Positions 1 through 7,630 of a stretch of DNA of 10,123 nucleotides are shown one piece after another (the first letter of the stretch is position 1; the number at the start of each line of letters is the position of its first letter). The position numbers and the translations under genes were made by a program. The notes under the pieces are model-generated. The model did not search any database, was not told the origin of the DNA, and saw only the letters and a list, made by a program, of their open reading frames with translations. This stretch comes from Planctomycetaceae bacterium (GTDB lineage: Bacteria; Planctomycetota; Planctomycetia; Pirellulales; Pirellulaceae): contig DMPQ01000366.1 of assembly GCA_003455945.1 (NCBI GenBank), positions 1 to 10,123 of the forward strand, read 5' to 3'.

Positions 1-965
<965 letters not shown>

Positions 966-1012
966 TCACCCCGGGAAGGGGATCATGTGCGCCGGTTCCA
1001 TCGCCGAATGCC

Positions 1013-1017
1013 GGAGG
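1013..1017 (+). promoter_or_regulatory. ribosome binding site fixing the lipoprotein start at 1024
   Basis: GGAGG lies 6 nt before the ATG at 1024. It picks this start over the much earlier in-frame ATG at 778, which would overlap hemB and put the lipoprotein signal peptide in the middle of the protein. Confidence 0.75.
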
Positions 1018-1023
1018 ATCGCC

Positions 1024-1434
1024 ATGCGCCCGCAGATCGCCCTTGCCGCCGTGCTGGCCCTTGCCGGCTGCGCCGGCTCCTCCAAGATCATGGTCGGCCA
1101 GGCGCGTCCGCCGATCGACCCCGCCCAGGTGCAGGTCTATGCCTCGGTGCCGCCGGGGTCGCAGGAAATCGCCCAACTCGAGTCCTCCAGCGCGATCGGC
1201 TTCGGCACCCAGGGCCAGACCGATGCGGCGGTGGAGCGGCTCAAGCGCGAGGCCGCTGCGCTTGGCGCCAACGGTGTGGTCCTGATCGGGGTGGGGTCGT
1301 CCACCGGTCCGGCAAGCATGTCGGTCGGTGCCGGCAGCTGGGGCGGGAACGTCGGTGGCGGCATCGGCATCGGCATCCCGACCCAGCAGAAGAAGGCCGC
1401 CGGGGTCGCGATCTGGGTGCCGCCGCAGCCGTAG
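1024..1434 (+). CDS. small putative lipoprotein, glycine-rich C-terminal half
   Basis: A 136-residue protein of unassigned function. Residues 1-16 form a lipoprotein signal peptide ending in the lipobox Leu13-Ala14-Gly15-Cys16, so the mature protein should be acylated at Cys16 and anchored to a membrane, probably the outer one. The middle (about 36-92) reads VQVYASVPPGSQEIAQLES, then a charged helix (AAVERLKREAAALGAN), then GVVLIGVG. This arrangement recalls small envelope proteins in which a helix ending in an LGAN motif precedes a hydrophobic beta strand, but I do not assign a family. Residues 101-118 are glycine-rich (GAGSWGGNVGGGIGIGI). The start is set by GGAGG 6 nt upstream and by the signal peptide. 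The gene is divergent from hemB and 98 nt ahead of the S9 peptidase gene, probably a separate unit. Confidence 0.85.
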   Translation: MRPQIALAAVLALAGCAGSSKIMVGQARPPIDPAQVQVYASVPPGSQEIAQLESSSAIGFGTQGQTDAAVERLKREAAALGANGVVLIGVGSSTGPASMSVGAGSWGGNVGGGIGIGIPTQQKKAAGVAIWVPPQP

Positions 1435-1478
1435 CGGGAGGCGGTCGACCCAGCTTCCGGCAGGTGCCGGTCCCTTCC

Positions 1479-1508
1479 GCCCACGCTAGCATCGGGGCGT
1501 GCGTGGGC
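1479..1508 (+). promoter_or_regulatory. candidate promoter -10 (TAGCAT) inside an 8-bp inverted repeat before the S9 peptidase
   Basis: TAGCAT at 1487-1492 (4 of 6 to TATAAT) lies about 40 nt before the peptidase start at 1533. The -35 region is weak. The hexamer sits in the loop between two 8-bp arms, 1479-1486 (GCCCACGC) and 1501-1508 (GCGTGGGC), which are perfect reverse complements. The repeat could be an operator over the transcription start, a hairpin in the leader, or chance in GC-rich DNA. Confidence 0.3.
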
Positions 1509-1532
1509 ATGCCGCGTGGACGGGAACGGACG

Positions 1533-3866
1533 ATGGGGCGGGGTGATGCGAAACGGATGCGGCATTGGCTGGGGGTGGCGCTGATGGCCGGCGTCGTTGC
1601 CGGCATGGCGGGAACGGCGGCGGCGCAGGTGACCGCAGCCGACTATGCGCGCGCGGCGAGCATGCTGGGCGAGCGCACCACGCCGCTGGTGGATGGGCTG
1701 GTGCGGGTGCTGGGCTGGCTGGACGACGGCAGCGTGGTGTACCAGCGGTCCGGCGGCGGCAAGGTCGATTTCCTGCGCCTGGATCCCGGTGGCGAACCGG
1801 CGACGGCGTTCGATGCGGAAGCCCTGGCCGCCGCGATCGACCGGTCCGGCCGCGGTAAGGGCCACCCCGCCGATCCCGCCCGCCTGCCGGTGGCTGGGGT
1901 GCGCCTGGACGGCGGCGGCTTGGTGGTGTCCCTGTCCACGGGTGCCGAATTCCGGTGCGATGCCCGCGAATGCACCGCGGTGCACAAGCCCGAATCCGGC
2001 AAGGAACCGGGCGCGGCCTCGCCCGACGGCAGCCGCGCGGCTTTCGTCCGCGACTGGAACCTGTGGCTGCGCGACCTGTCCAGCGGCCAGGAGACCCAGC
2101 TCACCTTCGACGGCGCGCCCGACTACGGCTACGCCACCGACAACGCCGGCTGGAAGCACACCGACAACGCCATCGTGGCGTGGTCGCCGGATGGGCGGAA
2201 GATCGCCAGCTTCCAGCAGGACCAGCGCAAGACCCGGACCATGACGATGGTCGGCACCAATGTCGGCGCGCCCAGGGTCGAGCAATGGAAGTACCCGTTC
2301 GCCGGCGACGAGGACGTCACCATGATCGAACGGGTGGTGATCGACCTGTCCGGCGCCGCGCCGCGGACCGTGCGCCTGCGCATGCCGCCGGACCCGCACC
2401 GTTCCACCTGCAGCGACGACCTGGTCTGCGACAACGGCTGGGAGGACGTGCAATGGGCCGCGGACGGCAAGACCCTGGCCTTCGTCAGCACCGATCGCGG
2501 GCACAAGTCGGCGCGGCTGCGGGTGGCCGACGCGGCCACCGGCGAGGTCCGCGACGTGTACGAGGAGACCGTGGCCACGCAGTACCAGAGCGCGCCGGCG
2601 CTGGCTTCGGCGAACTGGCGCTATCTGCCGGAGAGCGGCGAGTTCCTCTGGTTCAGCCAGAAGTCCGACTGGGGCCACCTGTACCTGCACGACCTGGCCA
2701 CCGGCGAACCGAAACGCCAGGTCACCCACGGCGAATGGAATGTGGCCGGCATCGCCCGCCTGGATCCGGAGTCGCGCACGCTGTGGCTGAGCGGCGTGGG
2801 CCGGGAGCCGGGGCGCGATCCGTACTTCGTCCACTATTACAAGGTCGGCCTGGATGACGGCCGGGTGCGGCTGCTGACCCCGGAGGACGCCAACCACGCC
2901 GCCCACTTCTCGCAGGACGGCAGGTATTTCGTCGACGTCCATTCGACGGTGGATACCGCGCCGGTGGCGGTGCTGCGCGACAGCGAAGGCGCGCAGGTCG
3001 CGGAGATCGCGCGTGCCGACCTGTCCCGGTTGCGGGCCGCCGGCTGGGTGCCGCCGGAGCGGTTCACGGTCAAGGCGCGCGACGGCAGGACCGACCTGTA
3101 CGGGCTGATGTTCAAGCCTTCCCGATTCGATCCATCGAAGAAGTACCCGATCGTCACCTACATCTATCCCGGCCCGCAGGTCGGCTCGGTGCGCTCGCGC
3201 AGCTTCGCGCCGGCGCACCGCGACCACCAGGCGCTGGCGGAACTGGGCTTCGTCGTCGTCGCCGTGGACGGCATGGGCACGCCGATGCGCAGCAAGTCCT
3301 TCCAGGACACCTGGTACGGCGACATGGCCGACAACACCCTGCCCGACCAGGTGGCGGCGCTGAAGCAGCTGGGCGAACGCCATACGTGGATCGATACCGC
3401 CCGCGCCGGCATGTGGGGCCATTCCGGCGGCGGCAACGCCACCGCCGCGGCGATGTTCCGCTATCCCGGGGTGTACAAGGTCGGGATCGCCGAATCCGGC
3501 AACCACGACAACCTCACCTACGAGGACGACTGGGCCGAGCGCTACCACGGCCTGCTGCAGAAGCAGCCCGACGGCACCAGCAACTACACCGGCCAGGACA
3601 ACGCCTCGCAGGCGCAGCACCTGCAGGGCAAGCTGTTCCTGATCCACGGGATGATGGACGACAACGTCCCGGTGCAGTCCACCCTGCAGGTGGTCGACGC
3701 GCTGGTGAAGGCGAACAGGGACTTCGACCTGCTGCTGCTGCCGCACGCGCGCCATGCCTTCGGTGCGGACAACAACTACGTGATGCGCCGGCGCTGGGAC
3801 TACTTCGTCGAGCACCTGCTGGGCACGGAGCCGCCGAAGGAATTCGAGCTGAAGCCGCAGCCCTGA
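1533..3866 (+). CDS. secreted S9-family (DPP IV-like) serine peptidase
   Basis: A predicted exported prolyl-oligopeptidase-family peptidase of 777 residues, a normal length for DPP IV-like enzymes. It has a signal peptide (hydrophobic core about 13-28, likely cut after Ala31), then a DPP IV-type N-terminal beta-propeller up to about residue 520, with SPDG repeats and FQQDQRK. A C-terminal alpha/beta hydrolase (about 530-775) follows. Catalytic residues are visible: Ser631 in GHSGGG, Asp709 in HGMMDDNVP and His741 in PHARHAFG. Tyr545 in YIYPGPQ fits the oxyanion tyrosine. Spacing is nearly identical to human DPP IV (Ser630, Asp708, His740, Tyr547). The paired-glutamate motif that binds the substrate N-terminus in true DPP IV is not evident: the expected region reads YATDNAGW (200-207), so strict dipeptidyl specificity is uncertain. 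Start 1533 is preferred (GGGAA about 6 nt upstream); 1557 (MRHWLGVALM) is a good alternative. It is probably monocistronic. Confidence 0.92.
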   Translation: MGRGDAKRMRHWLGVALMAGVVAGMAGTAAAQVTAADYARAASMLGERTTPLVDGLVRVLGWLDDGSVVYQRSGGGKVDFLRLDPGGEPATAFDAEALAAAIDRSGRGKGHPADPARLPVAGVRLDGGGLVVSLSTGAEFRCDARECTAVHKPESGKEPGAASPDGSRAAFVRDWNLWLRDLSSGQETQLTFDGAPDYGYATDNAGWKHTDNAIVAWSPDGRKIASFQQDQRKTRTMTMVGTNVGAPRVEQWKYPFAGDEDVTMIERVVIDLSGAAPRTVRLRMPPDPHRSTCSDDLVCDNGWEDVQWAADGKTLAFVSTDRGHKSARLRVADAATGEVRDVYEETVATQYQSAPALASANWRYLPESGEFLWFSQKSDWGHLYLHDLATGEPKRQVTHGEWNVAGIARLDPESRTLWLSGVGREPGRDPYFVHYYKVGLDDGRVRLLTPEDANHAAHFSQDGRYFVDVHSTVDTAPVAVLRDSEGAQVAEIARADLSRLRAAGWVPPERFTVKARDGRTDLYGLMFKPSRFDPSKKYPIVTYIYPGPQVGSVRSRSFAPAHRDHQALAELGFVVVAVDGMGTPMRSKSFQDTWYGDMADNTLPDQVAALKQLGERHTWIDTARAGMWGHSGGGNATAAAMFRYPGVYKVGIAESGNHDNLTYEDDWAERYHGLLQKQPDGTSNYTGQDNASQAQHLQGKLFLIHGMMDDNVPVQSTLQVVDALVKANRDFDLLLLPHARHAFGADNNYVMRRRWDYFVEHLLGTEPPKEFELKPQP

Positions 3867-3885
3867 TCCGGGATCCCGGCCCGGA

Positions 3886-3915
3886 TTGACGCTGAAGTTT
3901 TGGGCGTGCTCAGAT
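3886..3915 (+). promoter_or_regulatory. weak candidate promoter for the second lipoprotein
   Basis: TTGACG (3886-3891; 5 of 6 to the -35 consensus) is followed after 18 nt by TCAGAT (3910-3915; 3 of 6 to the -10 consensus). It lies in the 105-bp gap after the peptidase and would give a leader of about 50 nt. The -35 is good but the -10 is poor. Confidence 0.3.
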
Positions 3916-3960
3916 GGAAGCCCGCGGACCATCGGGTTCGCCGGTACTTTCATCCCACCC

Positions 3961-3965
3961 GGAGG
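3961..3965 (+). promoter_or_regulatory. ribosome binding site fixing the start at 3972
   Basis: GGAGG lies 6 nt before the ATG at 3972. With the signal peptide that begins there, it selects this start over the upstream in-frame ATG at 3900. Confidence 0.75.
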
Positions 3966-3971
3966 TTCCAG

Positions 3972-4292
3972 ATGCGCCTGCTCCTCGCTCTTGCGCTGCC
4001 CGCCGTCTTGCTGCTCGCATCCTGCTCGAGCGGCGGCCCTTCCATCAGCCATCCGGGCAGCGCGGCGCGTCCGCCAGCCGACATCCCGCTGTTCGGGGCC
4101 GGCTTCCGCAGCGAGGGCGACCTGTGCCGCCGAGCCGGCGAAAGCGCGTTCACCGGCCAGTTCATGGGCGCGGGGGCCGACCTGGTCGCTTGCCCGCCCG
4201 GGACCGATCCGAGGCTGTTCATCCACGAGACCGGCGGCACCGAGGTCGCGCGGCGCGACGGCTGGATCCTGTTCACCGTCCCGCATCGCTGA
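3972..4292 (+). CDS. small putative lipoprotein with two mature-region cysteines
   Basis: A 106-residue protein I cannot assign to a family. Residues 1-18 are a clear lipoprotein signal peptide with lipobox Leu15-Ala16-Ser17-Cys18, so lipid anchoring at Cys18 is expected. A Ser/Gly/Pro-rich linker (19-37) follows, then a small domain of about 65 residues with two further cysteines, Cys52 (DLCRRAGE) and Cys74 (LVACPPGT), which could form a periplasmic disulfide. The C-terminus (LFIHETGGTEVARRDGWILFTVP) looks like two beta strands joined by a turn. It is 105 nt downstream of the peptidase and is followed by an inverted repeat, so it is probably its own unit. Confidence 0.82.
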   Translation: MRLLLALALPAVLLLASCSSGGPSISHPGSAARPPADIPLFGAGFRSEGDLCRRAGESAFTGQFMGAGADLVACPPGTDPRLFIHETGGTEVARRDGWILFTVPHR

Positions 4293-4305
4293 GTGCCGCA
4301 GGGGA

Positions 4306-4346
4306 GGCGGGATGGGCGGGGCCGACCGGCGCCACCTATCCCGCCC
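4306..4346 (+). terminator. GC-rich inverted repeat after the lipoprotein gene, possible terminator
   Basis: GGCGGGAT (4306-4313) is perfectly complementary to ATCCCGCC (4338-4345). GGGCGGG (4314-4320) offers an alternative pairing with CCCGCCC (4340-4346). It begins 14 nt after the stop codon at 4292. No T-run follows, so if it stops transcription it does so without a canonical intrinsic signal. Confidence 0.3.
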
Positions 4347-4358
4347 GCCCGACCCCGC

Positions 4359-4387
4359 TTGGCAGCCTGCGGGCTGATCGTTACCCT
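4359..4387 (+). promoter_or_regulatory. candidate promoter for the YqhA-like/antiporter unit
   Basis: TTGGCA (4359-4364; 5 of 6 to the -35 consensus) and TACCCT (4382-4387; 3 of 6 to the -10 consensus) are separated by 17 nt. The -10 is 35 nt before the start codon at 4423, implying a leader of about 30 nt. Confidence 0.4.
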
Positions 4388-4422
4388 GCGCCGTCCCGCA
4401 ACCGCAGCGCAGCGCATCCGCC

Positions 4423-4953
4423 ATGACCCAGCCCGTCCCCCGCCGCCTGAAGCCATTGCCGGCGCTGATCTTCGCCTCGCGCTGGTTGCAGCTGCCGCTG
4501 TACCTGGGCCTGATCGTGGCCCAGGGCGTGTACGTGTTCCTGTTCGGCAAGGAGCTGTGGCACCTGCTGCACGACGCGCCGTCGATGGGCGAGCAGCAGA
4601 TCATGCTGCTGGTGCTGGGCCTGATCGACGTGGTGATGATCTCCAACCTGCTGGTGATGGTGATCGTCGGCGGCTACGAGACCTTCGTCTCGCGCATGCG
4701 CCTGGAAAGCCACCCCGACCAGCCCGAGTGGCTGAGCCACGTGAAGGCGTCGGTGCTGAAGGTCAAGCTGGCCACCGCGATCATCGGCATCAGCTCGATC
4801 CACCTGCTGAAGACCTTCATCAATGCCGAGAACTACACCGAGAAGGTGCTGCTCTGGCAGACGCTGATCCACGTCACCTTCCTGCTGTCGGCGCTGGCCA
4901 TCGCCGCCACCGACCGGCTGATGCCGCACACCCGGCGCGGCGGCGATCACTGA
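4423..4953 (+). CDS. YqhA/UPF0114 (TIGR00645) family inner-membrane protein
   Basis: A 176-residue integral membrane protein matching E. coli YqhA and relatives, whose function is not firmly established. Four hydrophobic segments are visible at about 24-42, 60-83, 115-133 and 144-163. Family motifs are recognisable: [13 protein letters not shown] (18-30), [15 protein letters not shown] (77-91) and [12 protein letters not shown] (121-132), which correspond to the YASRWLLAPVYFGL, LLVMVMFSGYENFVS and AISSIHLLRVF stretches of YqhA. Length is normal for the family. No strong Shine-Dalgarno precedes the ATG at 4423, but the family N-terminus fits it and no better start lies downstream. The antiporter gene starts 13 nt after the stop, so the two are probably co-transcribed. 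Confidence 0.93.
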   Translation: MTQPVPRRLKPLPALIFASRWLQLPLYLGLIVAQGVYVFLFGKELWHLLHDAPSMGEQQIMLLVLGLIDVVMISNLLVMVIVGGYETFVSRMRLESHPDQPEWLSHVKASVLKVKLATAIIGISSIHLLKTFINAENYTEKVLLWQTLIHVTFLLSALAIAATDRLMPHTRRGGDH

Positions 4954-4966
4954 GCTCGGGCCCCGC

Positions 4967-5572
4967 ATGACGCTGCTCGCCTTCCTGGCCGGGCTGGTCG
5001 CGTTGGTCGCCGGCGCCGAGCTGCTGGTGCGTGGTGCGTCGAAGCTGGCGTTGTCCTTCGGCATCTCGCCGCTGGTGGTGGGGCTGACCATCGTCGCCTT
5101 CGGCACCAGCGCGCCCGAGGTGGCGGTGTCGGTGGGCGCGGTGCTGGGCGGCAAGACCGACATCGCCATCGGCAACGTCGTCGGCAGCAACATCTTCAAC
5201 ATCACCTGCGTGCTCGGTCTGGCAGGCATGCTTGCTCCCGCAGGGATCGCCATCGCCCCCGCGGCTCGCGAGTTCGACGTTCCGATGATGGTCGCGGTGG
5301 CGCTTGCCTGTGTCCCGATCTTCTTCACCGGTCAGGCGATCGAGCGGTGGGAGGGAGGGCTCTTCCTGTTCCACTACGTCGTCTATACGACCTACCTGGT
5401 CGTCAATGCGCGGGATGCGGTGGCGGGAGCCCAGATGCAGTGGGTGATCCTCGTCGTGCTTCTTCCGCTGACGATCCTGCTGCTGATTGCGTCGAGTCTG
5501 TATCAGGGAGCGCGGCCGGGGACGACGGTCCCGGCGACCGACGGCGGCTCGACCGCGAAGCCGGGAACATGA
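4967..5572 (+). CDS. calcium/sodium antiporter (YrbG/CaCA family), apparent chimera lacking a full second repeat
   Basis: Family members exchange Na+ for Ca2+ across the inner membrane with two inverted alpha repeats that together form the ion site. Residues 1-78 are a good alpha-1 half: FLAGLVALVAGAELLVRGAS, then GTSAPE (46-51) and GNVVGSNIFN (69-78). From about residue 80 the sequence (REFDVPMMVAVALA, FFTGQAIERWEGG, VVYTTYLV) resembles the part normally found after the alpha-2 motif, at the protein's C-terminus. It ends with an extra hydrophobic segment (about 158-178) and a Gly/Thr/Pro-rich tail. At 201 residues it is far shorter than the usual 320 or more, and no second GTSxPE motif is present, so a functional exchanger is unlikely. 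Codon use changes at the same place. The frame is open, but it most likely joins the start of one organism's gene to the end of another's. Confidence 0.8.
   Translation: MTLLAFLAGLVALVAGAELLVRGASKLALSFGISPLVVGLTIVAFGTSAPEVAVSVGAVLGGKTDIAIGNVVGSNIFNITCVLGLAGMLAPAGIAIAPAAREFDVPMMVAVALACVPIFFTGQAIERWEGGLFLFHYVVYTTYLVVNARDAVAGAQMQWVILVVLLPLTILLLIASSLYQGARPGTTVPATDGGSTAKPGT
5165..5225. other. probable chimeric junction between proteobacterial and planctomycete-like DNA
   Basis: Everything to the left has Xanthomonadaceae-like families and almost uniform G/C third positions (CTG, GCC, GGC). Everything to the right has planctomycete-like families and mixed third positions (CTT, GCT, GTT, TCG, CGA). 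The switch falls at or just after the conserved GNVVGSNIFN coding motif (5171-5200), where both alpha repeats of this family from either organism could share near-identical DNA. The exact breakpoint cannot be fixed by eye. An assembly join over a conserved stretch is more likely than real transfer, because no mobile element, tRNA or repeat marks the site. Confidence 0.75.
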
Positions 5573-5609
5573 CCGAACGCGGCAGCCGTCGATGATCCGT
5601 CAAAAAGAA

Positions 5610-5643
5610 ACGCCCCGAGTCGAAACATGACGACTCGGGGCGT
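5610..5643 (-). terminator. rho-independent terminator, perfect 13-bp stem
   Basis: Arms 5610-5622 (ACGCCCCGAGTCG) and 5631-5643 (CGACTCGGGGCGT) are perfectly complementary around an 8-nt loop. On the minus strand the hairpin is followed by TTTCTTTTTG, a classical T-tract. It therefore best terminates the minus-strand membrane-protein gene whose stop is at 5671, 28 nt upstream. The plus-strand side lacks a strong T-run (GCTTCGTT) but could still slow transcription arriving from the antiporter gene, which ends at 5572. It thus lies between two convergent genes. Confidence 0.9.
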
Positions 5644-5670
5644 GCTTCGTTCGGCGATCGACCGAGTCGC

Positions 5671-6414
5671 TTACTCGAACGTCAGGCCGTATCGCTCGCT
5701 GAGCGTGTCGGACAGCGCGTTCTGAGTGTCGAACAGGACCTGTCGCTTCGCATCGAGGTCCGCGAAACGCTGACGGATCTCTTCGGTCACGTCAGGCGGG
5801 GCCAGATTGTTCTCCGGCACCTCGCCGCCGATCCACGATTCGGCCATCTGCTGGACCTCTTCCTGCGGGAGGAACGCGAACTGCGGCAGCGCGCGGAGGC
5901 GTCCGGCGGTCGCGGTCACTTCCGCACTCACTTCGGCAGCGTGCCCTCGCCAGCCGAACAGCAGCTGAACGAGTTCCAGATCGACTCCCATCGGATCGAT
6001 CCCCTCGTAACGCCGCGCCATCTCGGTCCAGTAGCTCAGCCCGACGATGGCATCGTCGTTCGCCAGATCGGTGTCGATCGCCGTCATCTGGTTCCAGGCT
6101 TCGAGCGTCCGCTCGCCGTTCGGTACGCCGACGTCCGGCAACTCGGCGAGCTGCCGCAGCGACTCCTGCAGCTCGTCCTGAGCCCTCTGCATCTCGAGCT
6201 GCGCCTGCTGTTCGAGCTTCTGGGCCTGCGAGACGATGTAATAGAAGAAGATCGAAACGCCGGTACACGGCAGGCAGCAGAAGCAGGTGACGAGTACCAG
6301 GACCAGGATGATCCACCCGGTCTTGCTCTTCTTCTCGGGAGGAAGGTTGCCGTAGGGATTCATCGGAGAACCGAACGGCTGCTGTTTGCCGTCGGGAAAG
6401 GTCGGACCGCTCAT
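5671..6414 (-). CDS. hypothetical single-pass membrane protein with cysteine cluster and coiled coil
   Basis: A 247-residue protein with no family I recognise. Its order is a Pro/Gly/Asn-rich N-terminal tail (1-27), a basic patch (KKSK, 28-31), one hydrophobic segment (about 34-61), a Gln/Glu-rich probable coiled coil (about 62-91) and a mostly helical acidic domain to residue 247. The membrane segment contains a tight CFCCLPC cluster (Cys44, 46, 47, 50). By the positive-inside rule the short N-terminus is cytoplasmic and the large domain is outside the cytoplasm. This layout is common among planctomycete hypothetical proteins. No strong ribosome binding site precedes the ATG at 6414; Met18 is an alternative start. 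A candidate promoter lies at 6459-6488 and the perfect terminator follows the stop, so it looks monocistronic. Confidence 0.82.
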   Translation of the reverse strand: MSGPTFPDGKQQPFGSPMNPYGNLPPEKKSKTGWIILVLVLVTCFCCLPCTGVSIFFYYIVSQAQKLEQQAQLEMQRAQDELQESLRQLAELPDVGVPNGERTLEAWNQMTAIDTDLANDDAIVGLSYWTEMARRYEGIDPMGVDLELVQLLFGWRGHAAEVSAEVTATAGRLRALPQFAFLPQEEVQQMAESWIGGEVPENNLAPPDVTEEIRQRFADLDAKRQVLFDTQNALSDTLSERYGLTFE

Positions 6415-6458
6415 CGGAGTCGCTCGTTCGGCTGATGGTTGAAGATCGGAACGGGAGC

Positions 6459-6488
6459 ATCATCCCGACGCAACGGCGCGGCCGTCAA
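6459..6488 (-). promoter_or_regulatory. candidate sigma-70-type promoter for the hypothetical membrane protein
   Basis: On the minus strand TTGACG (6488-6483; 5 of 6 to the -35 consensus) and GATGAT (6464-6459; 4 of 6 to the -10 consensus) are 18 nt apart. The -10 is 44 nt before the start codon at 6414, implying a leader of roughly 35-40 nt. It lies in the 164-nt gap after the SMP-30 gene, which holds no other gene I can support. Confidence 0.4.
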
Positions 6489-6578
6489 TCGCCCACGACG
6501 AAAGCCTTTTCGGCAATCGACGATCCGCTTCCGCGACGACTCCCCGATTCCGCGTTTCGATTCGCGCCGCAGGATCGA

Positions 6579-7547
6579 CTACTTGCGAGGCAGGATCTCG
6601 AGTCCTGCGACTCCCAGATCCAGGCGAAAGATCCCTCCCCGATTCGCCTCGTCGCCGATCGCTCCGGTCACGAACAGCTGCGTCCGTTCCGGACCGCCGA
6701 ACGCGACGTTGCTGGTCGTCAGATTCCCGCCGCGAAACCGAGCGATCAGCTTTCCGTGCGGGTCGAGCACCTGCACCTGACGCATGCCGTAGTGAGCGAC
6801 ATACAGGTTGCCGGCGGCGTCCAGACACATGCCGTCGGGCTGGTTGTCGATCTGTCCGGTCGATTCGTCCTTGGCCGGAAGATCGGCCAGCAGCTTTCGC
6901 TCGCCGACCTTCCCCGGCCCGACGACGTCGTAGACCCAGACTCGGTTCCGCTGACTCTCGCCGACATACAGCTTCTTGCCGTCCGGCGTCAGCACGATCC
7001 CGTTCGGAAAGGCGAGGCCGTCATCGACCAGATGCGTCTTGCCGTCGGCATCGACGTAATGCACGGTGCCGATCGGCCGTTCGCGATCCGAATCACCCGG
7101 GTCGGTAAACCAGAATCCGCCGTTCGGAACATCGAGCGTCAGATCGTTCGGTCCGCGCAGCGGCTTGCCGTCGCATTCGTCCGAGGCGTTGTCGAGGAGC
7201 TTGCCGTCGGCCGACAGATGCAGCACCGCATGCCGACTGGCGTCGCAGACCAGATGCGTGCCGTCCGCCAGGATCTTGTGCCCGTTCGGAGCTCCCGTTT
7301 CGGCGAAGACCCGATGGGTCCCGTCGAGATCGAACTGCGTGATCGTCGTGCCCCACGAGACGTAGCCTCGCCCCTGGTGATCGAACACGACCCCTTCGCA
7401 GTAACTCGGCACCGTGAACAACAACACCGGTTCGACCGACGCCGGATCGGGGAGCTGCTGAGCCGAGGAGCGACCGGCGCTCGTCAGCATCGCGAGCGAC
7501 AGCACGACACCGAGACGGACGAGTCGCGCGAACGGAAACGTTCTCAT
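6579..7547 (-). CDS. exported SMP-30/gluconolactonase-like six-bladed propeller protein
   Basis: A 322-residue protein of the SMP-30/gluconolactonase/LRE-like group, whose enzymes hydrolyse sugar lactones with one divalent metal. A signal peptide (Arg-rich 1-11, hydrophobic core 12-23, likely cleavage near SSA-Q at 29/30) directs export, so any activity would be periplasmic. Propeller signatures are clear: CEGVVFDHQG (50-59), LRGPNDLTLD (130-139), FPNGIVLTPDG (180-190) and NQPDGMCLDAAGNLYV (235-250). By analogy with SMP-30, candidate metal ligands are Glu51, Asn182 and Asp238, with Asn134 at the substrate/metal site; these residues are seen, their role is inferred. The ATG at 7547 has GGAG 8 nt upstream. 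It starts 83 nt after the PQQ-like lipoprotein gene on the same strand, so co-transcription is plausible. The substrate cannot be told from sequence. Confidence 0.88.
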   Translation of the reverse strand: MRTFPFARLVRLGVVLSLAMLTSAGRSSAQQLPDPASVEPVLLFTVPSYCEGVVFDHQGRGYVSWGTTITQFDLDGTHRVFAETGAPNGHKILADGTHLVCDASRHAVLHLSADGKLLDNASDECDGKPLRGPNDLTLDVPNGGFWFTDPGDSDRERPIGTVHYVDADGKTHLVDDGLAFPNGIVLTPDGKKLYVGESQRNRVWVYDVVGPGKVGERKLLADLPAKDESTGQIDNQPDGMCLDAAGNLYVAHYGMRQVQVLDPHGKLIARFRGGNLTTSNVAFGGPERTQLFVTGAIGDEANRGGIFRLDLGVAGLEILPRK

Positions 7548-7630
7548 CGAAGTGACTCCGGAGCGGTGGTGGGACAGGGAGCGGAACGCGAGTCGTCACG
7601 AGCGAAAACGCGACGCTCGAGAATCGCGGA

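Noticed and set aside
1137..4646. Antisense open frame of 1169 codons on the minus strand across the peptidase and both lipoprotein genes.
   Set aside because: High-GC codon use leaves few stops on the opposite strand. The product is rich in Arg, Gly, Ala, His and Val without domains, signal peptide or motifs, and it lies over well-recognised plus-strand genes.
5100..5300. Horizontal transfer or mobile-element insertion as the cause of the composition change.
   Set aside because: No integrase, transposase, terminal inverted repeats, direct repeats or tRNA occur near the site, and the seam falls inside a conserved coding motif, which suits an assembly join better.
6500..6525. Short GCC/GGC hairpin with a few T residues on the minus strand downstream of the SMP-30 gene.
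   Set aside because: A stem of only about 3 bp is too weak to support a terminator.
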